DNA of 64,000 bases from Sphingobacterium sp. (GTDB taxonomy: Bacteria; Bacteroidota; Bacteroidia; Sphingobacteriales; Sphingobacteriaceae). The notes under the pieces were generated by a model. That model made no database searches. It had not been told where the DNA came from and was given only the letters and a program-made list of their open reading frames with translations. Position numbers and translations under genes: made by a program. The number at the start of each line of letters is the position of its first letter. Within the stretch, counting starts at the first letter, position 1. Shown one piece after another: positions 63,182 to 64,000 of this stretch. The stretch spans positions 1 through 64,000 of the forward strand of contig JALAGS010000205.1 of NCBI GenBank assembly GCA_022712315.1. The letters are read 5' to 3'.

Positions 63182-64000
63182 ATGGAAGAAAGGAAAAGCG
63201 CTGAGCACTTTCTGGATCTGATCCGGAAATCGAAACGAGGCCGATTCAAACTTTATATTGGAATGAGTGCTGGCGTCGGAAAGACATATCGCATGCTACA
63301 GGATGCACATACACTTTTACAGGGTGGAATCGATGTGCGTATCGGCTATATTGAGACCCATAATCGAAAGGAAACACATCAATTGCTTGATGGTATTCCC
63401 ATTATTGCTCGGCGTCATCTTTTTTACAAAGGCAAACAGTTGGAGGAACTGGATCTCTATGCTGTTTTGAATTCAAATCCAGAGGTTGTCATTATCGATG
63501 AGCTGGCACATACAAATATTGAAGGCAGCAAAAATGCCAAACGATGGCAAGATGTCATAGAGATTCTCGAGGCGGGAATTAACGTAATCAGTGCTGTTAA
63601 TATCCAGCATATCGAGAGTCTAAACGAGGAAGTCAAAGCGATTACAGGGATCGAAGTGCAAGAAAGAGTTCCCGACAGCGTGATTGATTCTGCAGACGAA
63701 GTCGTTAATATTGATCTTACTGCCGAGGAACTTATTGTTCGTCTTAAAGAGGGTAAGATCTACGATGCTTCAAAAATTCAGGCTGCACTTCAAAATTTCT
63801 TTAAAAGTGAGCATATTCTGCAATTGCGGGAAATGGCATTGAAGGAGGTGGCTTCCCAGGTCCAGCGGAAAGTAGAGACCGAAGTTCAACCCCAGCGATG
63901 GGTGCGAAAGGAACGTTTCTTGGCCTGTATAAGTTCCAATGAAATAAAAGCAAAAAACGTCATCCGAAAGACTGCGCGATTGGCGGGATATTACAATAGC
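63182..64000 (+). CDS. kdpD: Sensor histidine kinase KdpD, N-terminal part (runs off the window)
   Basis: The first 273 codons of KdpD; the window ends before any stop. The N-terminal KdpD domain has Walker A GMSAGVGKTYRML and Walker B EVVIIDELAHTN, then INVISAVNIQHIESLN and the motif ITGIEVQERVPDSVIDSAD, followed by the start of the universal-stress-protein-like domain (KERFLACISSNEIKAKNV). It senses potassium and turgor and should phosphorylate KdpE, whose gene must lie beyond the window. The start ATG follows the sequence GGTATTAAAA. Confidence 0.93.
   Translation, partial: MEERKSAEHFLDLIRKSKRGRFKLYIGMSAGVGKTYRMLQDAHTLLQGGIDVRIGYIETHNRKETHQLLDGIPIIARRHLFYKGKQLEELDLYAVLNSNPEVVIIDELAHTNIEGSKNAKRWQDVIEILEAGINVISAVNIQHIESLNEEVKAITGIEVQERVPDSVIDSADEVVNIDLTAEELIVRLKEGKIYDASKIQAALQNFFKSEHILQLREMALKEVASQVQRKVETEVQPQRWVRKERFLACISSNEIKAKNVIRKTARLAGYYNS

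Noticed and set aside
1..64000. CRISPR arrays, transposons, phage genes, rRNA and tRNA
   Set aside because: No repeat-spacer arrays, transposase or integrase motifs, and no cloverleaf or rRNA sequence were recognised on either strand. A tRNA or ncRNA covariance search was not possible.

Overview
The window looks like chromosomal DNA of a Bacteroidota bacterium, most likely Sphingobacterium or a close relative in the Sphingobacteriaceae. The genus is an inference from protein character. What the sequence shows is A/T-rich intergenic DNA, promoter-like TAnnTTTG (-7) elements instead of E. coli-type -10 boxes, few Shine-Dalgarno sites, and a typical gene set: an Oar-like TonB-dependent receptor, RND pumps with lipoprotein outer-membrane factors, a LytS/LytTR two-component pair, DUF1080, DUF1349 and DUF4822 proteins, and a holA gene next to an HsdR-N-domain gene. 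No phage, insertion sequence, CRISPR array, rRNA or tRNA was seen.

Layout. 1-4.1 kb: clpP-clpX, an HsdR-N-like nuclease-fold protein, an unexplained structured intergenic stretch with a promoter, and holA. 4.1-8.9 kb: a TetR-TolC-EmrA-EmrB multidrug efflux operon whose promoter lies inside two tandem inverted repeats. 9.2-16.9 kb: an AGMO-like sterol desaturase/fatty acid hydroxylase, a three-gene overlapping glycosyltransferase/flippase-like operon, a sphingomyelinase-like EEP phosphodiesterase and an asymmetric YbiT-type ABC-F ATPase. 17-23 kb: a secreted protein of unknown function, a tiny secreted membrane protein next to a perfect 56-bp palindrome, NhaA, a DEAD-box helicase, a VOC protein and an EamA exporter.

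23-40.5 kb is the efflux centre. Two complete RND tripartite operons have the same gene order (adaptor, pump, outer-membrane factor). The first sits downstream of a LytS-type kinase/LytTR regulator pair; the second is led by its own TetR gene and has TetR-like operators on both sides of it. A free-standing GHKL ATPase with a small membrane protein follows. 41-49.7 kb holds a GNAT acetyltransferase, an Omp85 barrel with a predicted kinase-like N-terminal domain, a LuxR regulator, a methyltransferase/flavoprotein pair, a divergent HxlR/nitroreductase pair and a class II cAMP phosphodiesterase-like protein. 49.7-56.4 kb has the Oar-like receptor, a DUF4269/Crp pair, a Gdx-type SMR exporter and a DUF1080 lipoprotein.

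56.8-64 kb is a potassium-scavenging kdp locus: two tiny membrane ORFs, a 125-residue protein, kdpF, kdpA, kdpB, kdpC, an outer-membrane porin and the start of kdpD, which runs off the window. The tiny leading ORFs and the porin suggest that Bacteroidota kdp operons carry accessory envelope parts absent from the E. coli model.

The observations most worth following up are the kinase-like/Omp85 fusion, the tiny ORFs ahead of kdpFABC, the ABC-F protein with one degenerate composite ATP site, the possible LytTR-type direct repeats, and the uncharacterised RNA candidate upstream of holA.
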